DNA of 64,000 bases, from assembly GCF_030272615.1 (NCBI RefSeq), contig NC_081408.1, forward strand, positions 198,800,841 through 198,864,840. The letters are read 5' to 3'. The position numbers were made by a program, and so were the translations under genes. The notes under the pieces are model-generated. The model was not told the DNA's origin and made no database searches. It saw only the letters and a list, made by a program, of their open reading frames with translations. Below, piece after piece: positions 12,171 to 24,092 of the stretch. Origin of the DNA: Cryptomeria japonica (lineage: Eukaryota; Streptophyta; Pinopsida; Cupressales; Cupressaceae). The stretch's first letter is position 1, and the number at the start of each line of letters is the position of its first letter.

Positions 12171-15100
12171 ACGGGTAATTTATAGTGGATGCTCACATCA
12201 TATAACTGGAGATAAAGGGAAATTTCTATCCCTACAAGAATACATTGGCGGCCAAGTCAGATTTGGAGATGACAAAGCATGTATGATCAAAGGTAGAGGT
12301 ACTATTTCTCTAGATGGTAAGAATAATATGAAAATGTCTATTATGTAGAAGGTTTAAAGCATAATCTTTTGAGTGTTGGTCAATTGGTCGACAAGGGTTT
12401 CCAACTTCAGTTTAAAGATAGAAAATGCAAAATCATTAACAAGACTGGTTTGGAGATTGCAATTGGTATTCACATTGGAGGTAATATCTTTCACTTGAAT
12501 ACTAGTAATCAAACATGTTTGATTGCTCATATTGATGAGAGTTGGTTATGGCATAAGAGGTTGCATCATGTTAATTTTGATTGTATTGCTAAGATCAGTT
12601 CAACTAAGGCAATTAGAGATATACCTAAGATTATGAAGCCTCATAATCTAGTATGTAAGGAATGTCAATTGGGAAAGCAAGTATGAACTTCTTTTAAGAG
12701 CATACAAGATAAATCTAATGATGGTCTTGATTTGATTCACACCAACTTATGTGGTCCTGCAAGGACTAGAAGCTTTCAAGGTGATAGCTATTTCATGTTG
12801 ATTATTGATGACTATTCAAGAATGATGTGGGTGACTTTTCTTAGGGAGAAGTTTGAAGCCTTTGAGAAATTCAAGATCTTTAAAGCAAAGTTTGAAACAG
12901 AAACTGGATTGAAAATCAAATGTCTAAGATCAGGTCAAGGCAGTGAGTTCACTTCTCATGAATTTAAGAGTTATTGTGAGACACTTGGAATTAGGAGACA
13001 ATTATCTGCACCTCAGACTCCTCAGCAGAATGGAGTAGTGGAAAGAAAGAATATAAACATCTTGGATGCAACAAAATCTATGATGATGGAAGCCAAATTG
13101 CCTCACATCTACTAGAGAGAAGCAGTGAGTACAACAGTCTACACATTCAACAAAGTTCACATCAAAGGTGAAACCAGTAAGACCCCTTACAAATTATGGT
13201 TTGGACATACACCTACTGTTAAATATTTCAGAATTTTTGGAAGTAAATGTTATATTAAAAGAGATGATTCAATTGGAAAGTTTGATCCTAGATGTGATGA
13301 AGGGATATTTCTTGGTTATTCAATTCAAAGAAAATCATATAGATGTTATAAAAAAATATTGTAGAATATTGTGGAGAGTGCTAATGTGAAAGTGGATGAG
13401 CAATACAAAAATCAATCTATATCATATGACAAGGAACTGACAATGGAAATGATCATAATTGAACCAACAATGCCTCAACTGGTACAAGGAACTAAAACAG
13501 TTACACTGGCACAATAAAAAAACTCAACAGTGACTGATGATCAGAGTAATGAACCTGAAATTCAAAAGACGCCAATGTATGTAAGGTTAAATCATTATGA
13601 AGATCAAATCATTGGAGATAGGAGCAAGGGTGTTATGACAAGAAGAAGACTGGCAAATGAAGAGGTATGTCTTATTTTTATAATTGAACCAACATCTATT
13701 ATTGAAGATTGTAAAGATAAACATTGGTTCAAGGCTATGGAAGATGAATAAGATCAGATAGAGAAGAATGAGACTTGGACTTTAGTTGCTTGGCCTAAAG
13801 ATAAGAATGTTATTGGAACTAAATGGGTTTTTAGGAATAAACTAAATGAGGATGGTCAAGTTGTAAGAAACAAAGCTAGATTGGTCTATAAAGGATATTC
13901 TCAAATGGAAGGAATTGATTATGGTGAAACATTTGCACCTGTAGCCAGAATTGAAGCTGTTAGACTATTTCTTGCCTATGCAGCTTATAAGAACTATAAG
14001 GCTTATCAAATGGATGTTAAATGTGCATTTTTGAATGGTGAACTTGAGGAAGAAGTATACATTGAGCAACCTGATGGATTTTCACTTAAAGATGATAAAG
14101 ATATGGTTTGTAGATTGAAGAAATCTTTATATGGATTGAAACAAGCTCCTAGAGCTTGGTATGCAAGGTTGGATAAATATATTTTGAAGCTTGGTTTTAC
14201 TAAAGGCGGTGCTGATAGTAATTTATATTGTAAAATTACCGATGACAATATTTTGATTATTGAAGTATTTGTTGATGATATCATTTTTGGAGGAGAAGAT
14301 AAATTGTGCATGGAATTTGCTAACAATATGAAGAATGAATTTGAAATGTCCATGATTGGTGAGATGAATTTTTTCTTAGGTTTGTAGATAACTCAAACTG
14401 ACAAAGGCATCTTTATCTGTCAAACTAAGTATCTGAGGGAATTGTTGAAGAAGTTTGGTATGGATAATTCCAAACTGGTAAGTACTCTTATGGTTACAAG
14501 TGAGAAATTATCTATCAAGGATACTTCTACACTGGAAAATCCAACAAGGTAAAAGTCTATGATTGGTGGCTTACTATATTTAACTCAGACTAGACGAGAT
14601 ATTATGAATGCAGTAAGTATTGTTTCTAGATATCAAAGTAATCCTAAAAAAAATCATGAATGTGTAGTAAAGAGGATATTCCAGTATTTGCAAGGAACAA
14701 TAGAATATGTCTTATGGTATTCTAGAAATGATGATTTCACTTTATGTGCATATACTAACTCGGATTGGGGAGGAGATACTGATGAAAGGAAGAACACTTT
14801 TGGTGGAGCTTTCTTTCTTGGAAAGAAACTGGTTTCATGGATCAGCAAAAAATAGTCATGCATTTCTTTATCTACTGCAGAAGTTGAGTATGTTGCAACA
14901 ACAACTAATTGCACTCAAGTCTTGTGGATGAAGCAAATGTTGAAGGATATCAAGGTAAATTATAGTGAATCGGTAGTTATCTACTATGATAACTCTTAGT
15001 TATTGACATGTCTAAGAATCTGGTATTTCACTATAAGACTAAGAATATATAAATAAAGTATAACTTTTTGAAGGACAGGGTAGAAGGAAAGGAAGCCAAA

Positions 15101-15200
15101 TTGGTTTATGTGAACACTAAAGAATAGATTGCAGATATATTCACTAAACCACTTAGGGGTTTCTGCCCCTCCATCAGAGACTTGATCGATGCATTTTGTC
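12171..15200 (+). pseudogene. pol: Element A pol: protease, integrase, RT, RNase H
   Basis: Protease appears near 12170-12200 with the active site damaged (VIYSGCSHH instead of VIDSGCSHH). After a frameshift near 12330 come the pre-integrase zinc part (LWHKRLHHVNFD, CKECQLGK; 12545-12680), the integrase core (DLIHTNLCGP; then SGQGSEFTS, where the second catalytic Asp has become Gly; VVERKN retains the Glu), RT (about 13750-14470: [32 protein letters not shown]) and RNase H (about 14740-15130: LCAYTNSDWGG, STAEVEYVA). Stops fall at 12684, 13113, 13362, 13515, 13749, 14385, about 14549 and 14853. Two missing catalytic residues and many stops make it certainly inactive. Confidence 0.92.
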
Positions 15201-15263
15201 ATTAGTCCAACATGCATTATCAAAGATACTATTCATTCTGGCACTTATGAGTGGTACTACTAC

Positions 15264-15529
15264 TTAGGGGGAGTAGTCAACTTTGAGATTTAGAGGTTTA
15301 AATTCTTGCTTTGATATATGTGTCAGATTTCTGGCATTGATGTCAAAGGGGGAGATATAGTGATGTGAAAACTAATTTTAGAACTTTACAGGGATATTAT
15401 TCATAGGGGGGGAGTTATTGGTATTCAGGAGATTGTTGGTTGTCTTCCAAAGGGGGAGACTTGTTTGGCAATTTTTGGTACTTAGATGTTTTTGACATCT
15501 AGTGTTGCCATTAATGCCAAAGGGGGAGA
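15264..15529 (+). promoter_or_regulatory. Array of five polypurine tracts before 3' LTR of element A
   Basis: Purine tracts of the type AAAGGGGGAGA occur at about 15264-15276, 15345-15355, 15403-15414, 15449-15459 and 15519-15529, the last ending 1 nt before the 3' LTR. Polypurine tracts prime plus-strand DNA synthesis. Multiple copies upstream of the 3' LTR are a reported Sirevirus trait. Element B has the same five at matching spacing (45423-45680), so they are kept within the family. Confidence 0.85.
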
Positions 15530-15530
15530 T

Positions 15531-16791
15531 TGTTGGCATTATAGATGAATTGATTATGTGTTGCATTGATATCTTGTCATTGATGTCAACACTAGGTGTT
15601 ATGGTTGGTTACCGACAGACAGGTTTTGGTTACTAGTAGAAGATCTATTATTACCGGCATAAGAGACTATTTGTTGGACACTTTCGACATGTTTGGATCA
15701 ATGGAGTATGCTTAATTTTATGTGGGACATATTCCTGGAGCATGTTTTGGTCAGTTGGTATTGACTTGGTGGTCGGATGCTATCATACACTCTTGTAAAC
15801 CTTTACCAGCATTGGTTTAAGGTTTTATGGATAGAGCTTTTACTGAGGAATCTTGACAGGATGCATAAGTGGTGTTGGTGCGGATTCTACATGGATTTTA
15901 GGATGTTGAAGATGTTCTTTGATCGTGTTTCAAACAACTTCAAGTCATTTCTTTAGCATGGTGGACCCAAAATAGGTCCAGTGCCTATCTAGGTTATGGA
16001 TTGGTATCATGTTAACGTGTACTCTACATGTTACCGGGATGTCTTAGGATGTTATATGGATTGGTTATTGTTGTTTTGGTCTTAAGACGACATGGCATAT
16101 CAATGTAATATGGATTTATGTAATGATCTTATTGTAATATCTTTTAAGTGGCCGACCTAATTGGTTTAGGCCTTAGGGTTGGTATAAAATGATGTAAGAT
16201 CTCATTGCAGATCAGGGAATGGGAATAGGGAATAAGTGTCGTGGTCTTGAAATGCAATATCATATGCGAAGGAGATTTGGTCAATCATAGGTGATTGAAT
16301 TGGGATTAAGGAAGAGGTTAAAGGCCTCTGGTATTAAGCTTAACCGAGACTGTAATCAGGCATGGTAGATGCTATCTCTAGTAGTTCATTACTCTGGATT
16401 GTTGTCCATTTATCTTAAGGTGGTTATAGCCTCTCTGTAGTCAATGAGACTCTTTTGTAATGAGAAGTGCGCTCTAGGCAATGTGCCTTCCTGCATGTGC
16501 AGGCCCCTCATTGTATCACATACTTTCTGTAGAAGTATCATCTAACTGTGGGTAGGCTTCCCACCATGGTTTTTCCCTTTTTAGGTTTTCCAACTACAAA
16601 TCATGGTGTTATGTGGTATGGTTTCTTTGCATTGTTTATATGTTTAATTGTTAAGTTGTATTATTTACTGACATCTGTTTTTGCTTTACCGGTACTTAAT
16701 CTGGTTAAAGGTTATTAAGTGGATTAATAGATATAATCTATTAAGAACTGATTCACCCCCCCCTCTGAGTTGTTCACCGGTTATCCTAACA
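15531..16791 (+). repeat. 3' LTR of copia element A
   Basis: Runs TGTTGGCATT ... TATCCTAACA, 1261 bp, aligning to 9693-10967 throughout with many substitutions and a few short indels. It carries a TATA box (16183-16189), hairpin block (16566-16593) and C-run (16756-16763). It is followed directly by GGGAG, the right target duplication. Confidence 0.93.
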
Positions 16792-18400
16792 GGGAGAATA
16801 TCTCTCCCAGAGCTCCCTCTTGCCCCATTGGTGCCCTTTGCATGCCATGTGTGTCTCGCAGGATGGCAGGGGAGGTGAAACTCTGTACCACCTGCCAACC
16901 CGCACCCTTCCTTGCGTTGTGGTGAAAGGTTTGCAAGGTAAGGGTAGAAATAATTTTCACTCCCTGCCTACTATCTTGCAACTTCAATTGGATTTACTAC
17001 TTTTATTTGCAAGGTAAAAAGAATGTGAGGCCATTGAAAAACCCTTTAAATTATCTTTTTTTTTTAATTTGTGGGCCTACCTTGATTTACCTCAGGCTAA
17101 TGAGGGAACAACCCAAGAGACAGAAAAACACAACAAATTGCAATAAAAGACACAAAACATTTTATTATTATTATCTACAAAACATGCAATTACAATCATG
17201 CAAATATGCAATTACAATCTAGAGGAATAAATCCTCACAAGTTGCAATTCAACAGCTAACAGAGTTTTCTGGAAAACCCCTTACAATGCAAATTCACAAC
17301 TCCCAAAACTCACATCCAAAAAGTAAAATCATAAGTGTCTTCCATGAGTCCTAAATAGCCTTTTCCAACTTGGAGCCAAAACTACAATTTAGAAATTACC
17401 ATTTGGCATAAAAATGTCAAAACATGAAATTGGAAATATGAAAATATAGCTAGATTCAAAAATTGAAACTTTCCTAAAATTGTCCAACTTCTAGCAGCCA
17501 TAACTTTTGATCCAGCAATCGGATTGACAAACCGTTTGAAGCGTAGAAAATCTATTTGAGTGTATATTATGATAAGAATCTGCTCTATTGATTCCCACCA
17601 TTTTTGGGCTCATTTGAAATCGTTTAATGCATCTAACTCGGAAGAATTTTTTCAATTTTTTAGGAAACTGAAACTTTAATAACTTTCAAACCATAAATTT
17701 TTTTAATTTGATTCTTTCACCAAAGTTCTTATTTTTCCTTCCTTAATCTTTCCACAAAATCTGGGCTCCATCCGCCTTTAAATAATGGCAATCGGCTAGA
17801 AAAAATAGCTTGTGAATTCTAAAATATGGAATCTCTTATTTATCCAAAAGGGTATCCATAATTGCAAAAACATTTAAAGAAAACTAAACAAAAAGAAATA
17901 TTTTTGGGTGATGCAAGATTGCCCTTACACAACTAGATGCTCCTGCATCATGGGCCATGTTTGAAATATTAAATAATTTATGCAATCTTCTAACCATTGA
18001 GCAATAATAATTTTCATTCTCACATTGCACTTACTATTCTGCTCACCTTCAAACATTGGCTAGAGAAGAAAAAATTTACCTGAGTGATTTTTGATTTCAT
18101 ATTTTGAAATTTTTTTCCCAGCGTAGCAATTTACATTTTAAAAATGTAATTCCCTTGTTAAGCCAATATTTGCAAGTGTTTAGGTCAACATTGAAATGAT
18201 TTAAGATATGTAATTTTTATTTTACTTTTCCCATAAATCATTTAATATATCTTTCACCTAGACCTTTCAAAATATTATTTAAATTGAATTAATTTATATA
18301 ATATTTATTTCTCTTGGTGAGCTTCAAATGACTTCACTGGGCGCCATCACTAGTCGGGCCCTGGGTGGGCTTGGCTATTTTCTTTTGTTTTTGTGCAACT
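16792..18400. other. Non-coding stretch right of element A, with old LTR-like block
   Basis: No coding signal beyond short overlapping frames at 16680-17020, which partly run out of the element A LTR. Around 17505-17545 there is a block (CATAACTTTTGATCC, then GATTGACAAACCGTTTGAAG) that closely resembles 34620-34655 inside the LTR at 34132-34969, in the same orientation. About 17250-18000 may therefore be a decayed LTR of that family. I could not find its ends. The remainder is AT-rich with no recognised motif. Confidence 0.4.
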
Positions 18401-19378
18401 AACCCACTGGGAATGCTCAAGAACACTAATTGGACGCGTTCTGGATGTGAGAATTTAACTAGGCAATCATTAAATTTGATATTTAGCAACTTTGAACTTT
18501 GGCTAAAAAACACTTGAGTAGCCCCCGTAATCAACTTTGAAAACTGATCAAAACACTTGATCAAACCTTGGGAGTTGGTATAAAGATAGACTATCATACA
18601 AAGAATCTAGGGAATCTAACGAATATTTATTACAACATTTGAGGCAAAATATATTATCCCGTAAAGATGCCCACTCAGAAAAATCTGAACATGTTGCTTA
18701 TAAACCCTGAAAATTTTCATTTGGAATGGGTCTCAAAAACTGATCAAATGATAAGCTGGGGGGATACAAACTTGGAAAGTGGTAGAAAATTATATAAAAA
18801 ATCATAGGATATAATAACCTTTATGAGAAATTCAACTAGTCACAAAATAAAAATTCACAAAGAGGGCCTCAAACTGATGTTTGACATTGTCCAGTTTGCA
18901 AAACTGAACTTTGCGCAAACATAATCAACTTTGAAAACTTGTTAAACGGATTCATGGGGCTAAACCACTTGGCATGGGGCTTCAAAAAATAGCAGAGAAT
19001 CATGGAAAACTCTTTGTTTGGCTTGAAAATCAACTGTCATAAAGAGACAACTGCTCAAAGTGGGCCCCTCAAAAAGGTAAATTGTTGTAAATCAACAAGC
19101 CAACTTCTGGACCTCCAAAGGAGACTTCACAAACTCATCAAATCTGGTCTAGGGAAGTTGCAAATAGAATCATAGAATCTCTACAAGGTACCTAACACTC
19201 TCCCAAGGGTATTTTTCATGAAACTCAATAGGGTCAAAATTGCAAGTTCTCAAACAGAGCAACTTAAGCTTATTCTGCAAGGGCAAATCTGAGTGCATTT
19301 GAACAAAATTTTACATAGGCCCTCAAAATTATGCAAACTTTTTGAGGTCCCAACTAGCTCATTGGTAGCTTGAGCATT
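18401..19378. other. Non-coding tail left of ORF2 of element E, possibly diverged repeats
   Basis: Contains recurring phrases at intervals of roughly 200 bp or more: AACTTTGAAAACTGATCAAA (near 18530), CTCAAAAACTGATCAAATGA (near 18733) and AACTTTGAAAACTTGTTAAA (near 18930), each followed by a GGG-containing stretch and an AGAATC or AAATCATAG phrase. This suggests an old, strongly diverged tandem array. It lies immediately 3' of the unknown ORF2 (minus strand) and may be that element's 3' untranslated region. No 3' LTR matching 24093-25220 is visible. Confidence 0.35.
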
Positions 19379-22300
19379 CTAAGCATCTGTCAAGGCACTA
19401 AGCATAGTGTCCAACTTAGGAGTAATATGACTTCGGAGTTCACTAATTGTTGCAATTATTCTCTCCCTATCATGGATCAAACTCATGATCTTTTCAAGTA
19501 AGGATATTACTTGATCTCCATGACTACTCATAGAAACTGACAACAAATCAACTAACTGTGACATCCAAGCTAATTGAGTTACAAGTTCTTTGGCCTTTTT
19601 CTCAATATCCTCAGTAAATTCTGATAGTGATAGGCATGATTTAAAAATGTTACCACCTTTGAATAAACCATCTAGCATGCTCTTGACACAAGTATCCAAT
19701 GTGGCTATGTCATCATCAATCATTCTCTTTAGTCTCCTAATCCTCTTTGCATTGAATTAACTATGGACCTTTACCTCAACAAATTTCTCCAAAGACTCAA
19801 AATGAGTATCTACAAAGTTGATTAAACTCTTCAGTTGTCCGGATGGAGTATCTAACTTATTCTTTGCATAGGAAGGCATTATTTTCTCAAGAATATCAGA
19901 TGCTAGGATGAGTAGTTCACTATCTTTTGTGTGAGACTTTAGTAAATCCTCACTAGCTTTGGCTTGAGCGAATGAAGCTAATTGAAGCTTATGAATGGGG
20001 ACAGAGAAGCAAGGTTGATTGGGCCTTGAACAAAATATGGATCATTAATTATCTGCTTACCTTTCTTTATCTCTACAGTGATTCTTCCCTCAGTGTAGAC
20101 TTCAATATTAACCTCAACCTTCTCCTTATCTACTTCCTTCTCAGCATCAGCCTTAGCTAGGTCTGCATCCTTCTCACTTGTCTAAATAGGATCAATAGTG
20201 TCAACCAGAGTTTAGAGTTTCCTCAACCTCATCTCCTTTTCCTTCCTCCTCTTCACCCTTATCCATTGCATCATTATCTCTAACTTCTTCTGGAGAAGGT
20301 ACCTATACTTGATCATTTGTCTGCACTTCTGAAATAGAAGGATTATCATCCTTGGCCTGATCATTTTCTAGATCATCCTGAGTTTTCTCAGGGATAACCT
20401 CATATTGATTCTGAAGTAATACCTTCCTCAAAATTTCCTTAGTGTCTTTTATAACTTATAAATTTTTCGAATCGTTATCTTATTTACTCTTGTTTTGCTT
20501 CAGAACTCATTCTTTGCTAGCTTAACATTCTCGCAGTTTATTCTTTAGATATTATAGAGCACAAATTGACTAGCACATATTCTCTTAATCTCTATTCTTC
20601 CTTATTAGTAGTTTGTCTTCTCATCTCTAAAATATAATACAGACTTTTGGGTATTTCTGATATTATTTCAATTAAAGCTCTACTGTAATCATGCAAATAC
20701 TTAATAGTAGTTTCCTCTAATGTCCTTTTACAATTCTCATCAAAGTTGTCATGCCAATTAGACACCAGTTTTAGATTACCATTCTTAACAATCTCATCTA
20801 CAATTTGATATAAGGACATAGGAGGTTTAATTAGAATCTTACTTGTTTAATCACATTGTCAATTCTGAAGGATTTTGGTTTCTGTCTTCCACTAGATGGC
20901 TTCTCCTTGGTGACTTTGGCGGCCTTAGTAGTTTTTGCCTTAACCTCCTTGACTGCTTCATTAGATTTTGTCTCCTCATCATCCACAATCATAAATCTTA
21001 TTGTCTTCCTCTTCTCTCCTTTTCCAGATGACTTGACTGATGATTTTGTAGGATAGGAGGGAGCAGTGCTTTTGATTTGCTTAGGCCTAGAGGCAGTGAC
21101 TTATGGTTTGGCTTTCTTCACCTTAACAGTTTGTTCTTCAGATAAGATGTTCCTTTTTCTCACCTCCCAGAGTACCTCCTTAGTGATCCCTATTCTCTTA
21201 GCATAAGCCTCTACCTCCTTCCTAACTTTCCTCTGAATTTCTGGTTTCTTGAATTGTTGATCCAACTTCAAGATCTTATTTGCATATGTACCAAATCTTT
21301 CCTCTGAGGGATCGACCGACTTTCTTAATAAGTGTTGTGCATATAGTTGCAAAATTTTCTCATCAACTTCATACCCCATGGCCATGATCCATATGGTTCT
21401 ATCAACAACTTCCATTAAGAATTGATCAGTTTCCACCATGAAACAAATGGTATCTTGATACTTTTCTACTATTGTCTTAGGAATTCTCTCCCTTTCATGT
21501 ATTTCCTTCTGAAAATTCTTAAATTAACCATTGATATTTGTATTACAGACCTTAGAATCACCGAAGTTATACAAGTACTCTCAAATCTATACATCCACAG
21601 GTCTGTCAAAAGGCCATTGAACCTGTCCTACTCTTGGAACTTCATTTATGAAGTAGAAAAATAGACACAGGACCAAGGTTATGTATTGAACGAATGTTTC
21701 TTGTTCTCCTTAATCTTCTTCAAGTTCTTCAAGAGTTCACTCCAAAGTAGTTCACACAGGTCATACTTCTTATTTTCCTTCATCATCTCATATGTAGCAT
21801 AAATGGTTGTTTCGAAAACAAAATTCTCCCTGCAGGAGTAGTATATCTTATATCCAATTACCATTGAGGCAAACTTAACATCATACTCCAAAATGTCATT
21901 GATAGTCATTTCCCTACGATCAAATTTTGACTCGGTTGTGTTTGTAACAATCTTGTTTTTCACAGCCTTCAATGAGGGAAGCTCACTAGATGAACACAAC
22001 CTTGTTACAACACTAATGGCATTCTTCATGATCTTGAATGGTTTATTCAGCCACATGAATTCATCACGCATTCTGCTCAATACATATTGGACCCATTTGG
22101 GTTCATCAAACATCAAAAACCTGACATATTGTACAAAACCCTTCTCCTCCAATACTTGAAATTATGGTTTGAGCATGGAATTACCATCCGTTAGCTATTT
22201 GTTGTAGAGATTTAATAGGTTAGAGCTTCCCAACTCGTCAATGTTACAATGAGTGTAAACCCTAATATCTTTGATATGCAAGACATTGTGTGTAACTAAT

Positions 22301-22417
22301 GAAAATGCGGCTTTTTGGATCATCTTCCATGGAAATAAATGGGTGTTTCTTGAAATTTGGCTAGGCTCAATCAGTGATGTCTATGACTAACGAGGTAGCA
22401 ATTCCAGAGGTAGCCAT
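19379..22417 (-). pseudogene. Element E ORF2, ~1000-codon unrecognised protein (broken)
   Basis: Start is taken at ATG 22417-22415 (MATSGIATSL). A frameshift follows near 22380, then SQISRNTHLFPWKM and a globular-looking part (22152-21679: FDEPKWVQYVLSRMRDEF, YDVKFASMVIGYKIYYSCRE, ATYEMMKENKKYDLCELLW). After a frameshift near 21690 it continues with VLCLFFYF, EVPRVGQVQWPFDRPVDV, then KTIVEKYQDTICFMVETDQ and 21439-21101 (IWIMAMGYEVDEKILQLYAQ). Next is a Lys/Ser/Thr-rich basic segment (about 21100-20870), a piece at 20819-20592, an acidic Lys/Glu-rich stretch, and a helical C-terminus at 19723-19379 ending SALTDA. The order is consistent and collinear over 3 kb, so this was one ORF. I recognise no family or catalytic motif and assign no function. 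It follows the gag-like ORF1 on the same strand. Confidence 0.6.
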
Positions 22418-22842
22418 TTTAGAAATTTTAAACTTCAAACTTGAAAACGTTTCACCGAGAAATACCTTAACAATCAAATTAGGGTTTCTTTCTGAATCAT
22501 CTTCTCACTTTGAACTAACTAAAATATTTTCTCAGAGCTCACTCAAACACTGTCTCTTTGAATGCAAAGTGAGAAAAAAAGTGATTAAGTCACCTTTTAT
22601 CTTCGACACACCTAACTTTTAGGTATAATAAAAGCAATTTGTCCTAATACTTCTGGATACTCTGCATAGCACAAAAATCTTTTGTAGACCCTCAAATCTG
22701 TTCAAACACATCTAGAAATCCTTCTGATAGATCAGTAATCATCAAATAGAACTTCTACAACATATCGGAATTAGGCATAGATCTCAAACAGGGGGTTTAT
22801 AAGATTTTCATGAAAACTTCCCCCAAGGCTGGATGCCTTTGC

Positions 22843-24024
22843 TTAGTTACTGGATGAAGTTTCAGTAGTAGAATTAGGTGTAGACCCACTTCCAGCTTCA
22901 AAATCACTCTTCTTACCCCATGTCTTCTTCATTTGATCTCTGATCTCTTCAAATTTTTCTTTTTATTTATCATTTTCCTTCACATTCTTGTTCTTGTCTA
23001 CCAGACCATTCCTATTCACATGTCTACTTCTGCAGTATTTTGCAATGTGACTGGATTTGTTTCAAGCATAGAAAATAATATTTCCCTGGCTAGGCTTGAA
23101 ATTCCCTTGATTTCCTCTTGATCTGCACTGATTAGCAACATGTCCAAACCTACCGCATGCATAACATCTGATATTTCTTCTAAATTGAAAATTGTTTATC
23201 ACACTTGTGCATTCATTTGCCTTATGCCCATACTTGTTACATTTAAAGAATTGATTGAAGAAAGATGGATCATTATTATTCATCCTATTTCTATATTGAC
23301 TAGCCATATGACCAAATTTATTGCAAACAAAATAGTTACCATTGAACTTATGAGCATTAGCTTGCCTTACCAAAGGCCTTCTAGAATTGTCCTTCTGATG
23401 ATGAGACTTTTGACCAAATCTAGAGATTTCACCTTTCTCAAATCCAAGACCTCTTGTGTCATTAACATTCTTTTGGCTTTCAAGCATCTCATCAAGTCTG
23501 GGTGAACTGATCTTGAACTTCTCTTTGTACTCATTTGTAGATTCAAGATCATATCTAAGAAGAAGGATCTGCTTTCCAAGGTCTTCCTCATGTTCTCTAT
23601 ATTCTTGCAGTTCAAGCTTCAATTGGCCATTCTCACAATCAAGTCTACAAAATTCATCATATTTGTCTTTCAATAACTGAGCAAGATTCTCCTCATTCTT
23701 CTTCCTTTCCTCAATCTCCTTTGTTAGCTTCATCACAATAGATTCCATCTCATTATTTTGAACTGCATTATCTCTAGCAAGCTTCTCATTTTATTTTGTC
23801 TTCTCCTTCAAGGCTTGGTCACCAATTATTTGGCTTTCTTTCTCCTTTAGCTTATCAACAAGTTCCTTTCTCTTCTCTATTGACTTGTTCAACTGATCAT
23901 TTAATGACTAGATGAAGTTCTCAACATCTTTAATATGTTCTTTCATTTGTCAAACCTTAGCTTGGGCTTGATCAAGATACTCAAGTGCCACAATAAGTTG
24001 ATGTTGAAGACTACCAGAATCCAT
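22843..24024 (-). pseudogene. Element E ORF1: gag-like coiled-coil protein with four CCHC knuckles
   Basis: A single 393-codon frame from ATG 24024-24022 (MDSGSLQHQLIVALEYLDQ), about 55 nt past the PBS, to TAA 22843-22845. It contains five in-frame stops and no visible frameshift. Residues about 25-190 are Glu/Lys/Leu-rich and strongly coiled-coil-like (LTKEIEERKKNEENLAQLL). Four zinc-knuckle units follow: one intact (CYACGRFGHVANQC, near 23150), one with Cys1 changed to Phe (KCNKYGHKANEC), one with two Cys changed to Tyr (VCNKFGHMASQY), and one with a Cys codon now a stop (NKSSHIAKYC). Knuckle arrays bind nucleic acid, and the position right after a PBS argues for a Gag role. It lacks the capsid-like segment seen in the A, B and C Gags. 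Confidence 0.75.
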
Positions 24025-24079
24025 CGATTCACTTTCCTAGATCCTCCTCAAGTTGTTCAGATTCTTTCGAGGAACCAAA

Positions 24080-24090
24080 CTCTGATACCA
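24080..24090 (-). promoter_or_regulatory. Primer binding site of element E (initiator tRNA-Met)
   Basis: On minus: TGGTATCAGAG, 11 of the 12 usual bases (the twelfth is T instead of C), 2 nt from the LTR end at 24093. It shows that ORF1 lies directly downstream of a retrotransposon 5' LTR. Confidence 0.85.
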
Positions 24091-24092
24091 AT

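Larger units (their letters stand above)
9693..16791 (+). mobile_element. Copia element A, complete structure, Sirevirus-like, dead
   Basis: A full 7.1 kb LTR retrotransposon: 5' LTR 9693-10967, PBS 10970-10981, gag from 11026, pol to about 15200, five polypurine tracts 15264-15529, 3' LTR 15531-16791. Flanks GAGAG (9688-9692) and GGGAG (16792-16796) match at 4 of 5 bases, the 5 bp duplication expected from integration. The integrase-RT-RNase H order is Ty1/copia. Repeated AAAGGGGGAGA tracts, the iMet PBS and the CCCCC-rich LTR end fit the Sirevirus genus. The two LTRs differ at very roughly one base in ten over the first 450 bp by eye, so it is an old insertion. Same family as element B. Confidence 0.93.

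Noticed and set aside
14006-14353. 115-codon minus-strand frame
   Set aside because: Antisense shadow of element A reverse transcriptase, with no independent motif.
16680-17020. Four overlapping short frames on both strands
   Set aside because: They straddle the LTR end of element A or show no conserved content. Chance openings in a GC-richer patch.
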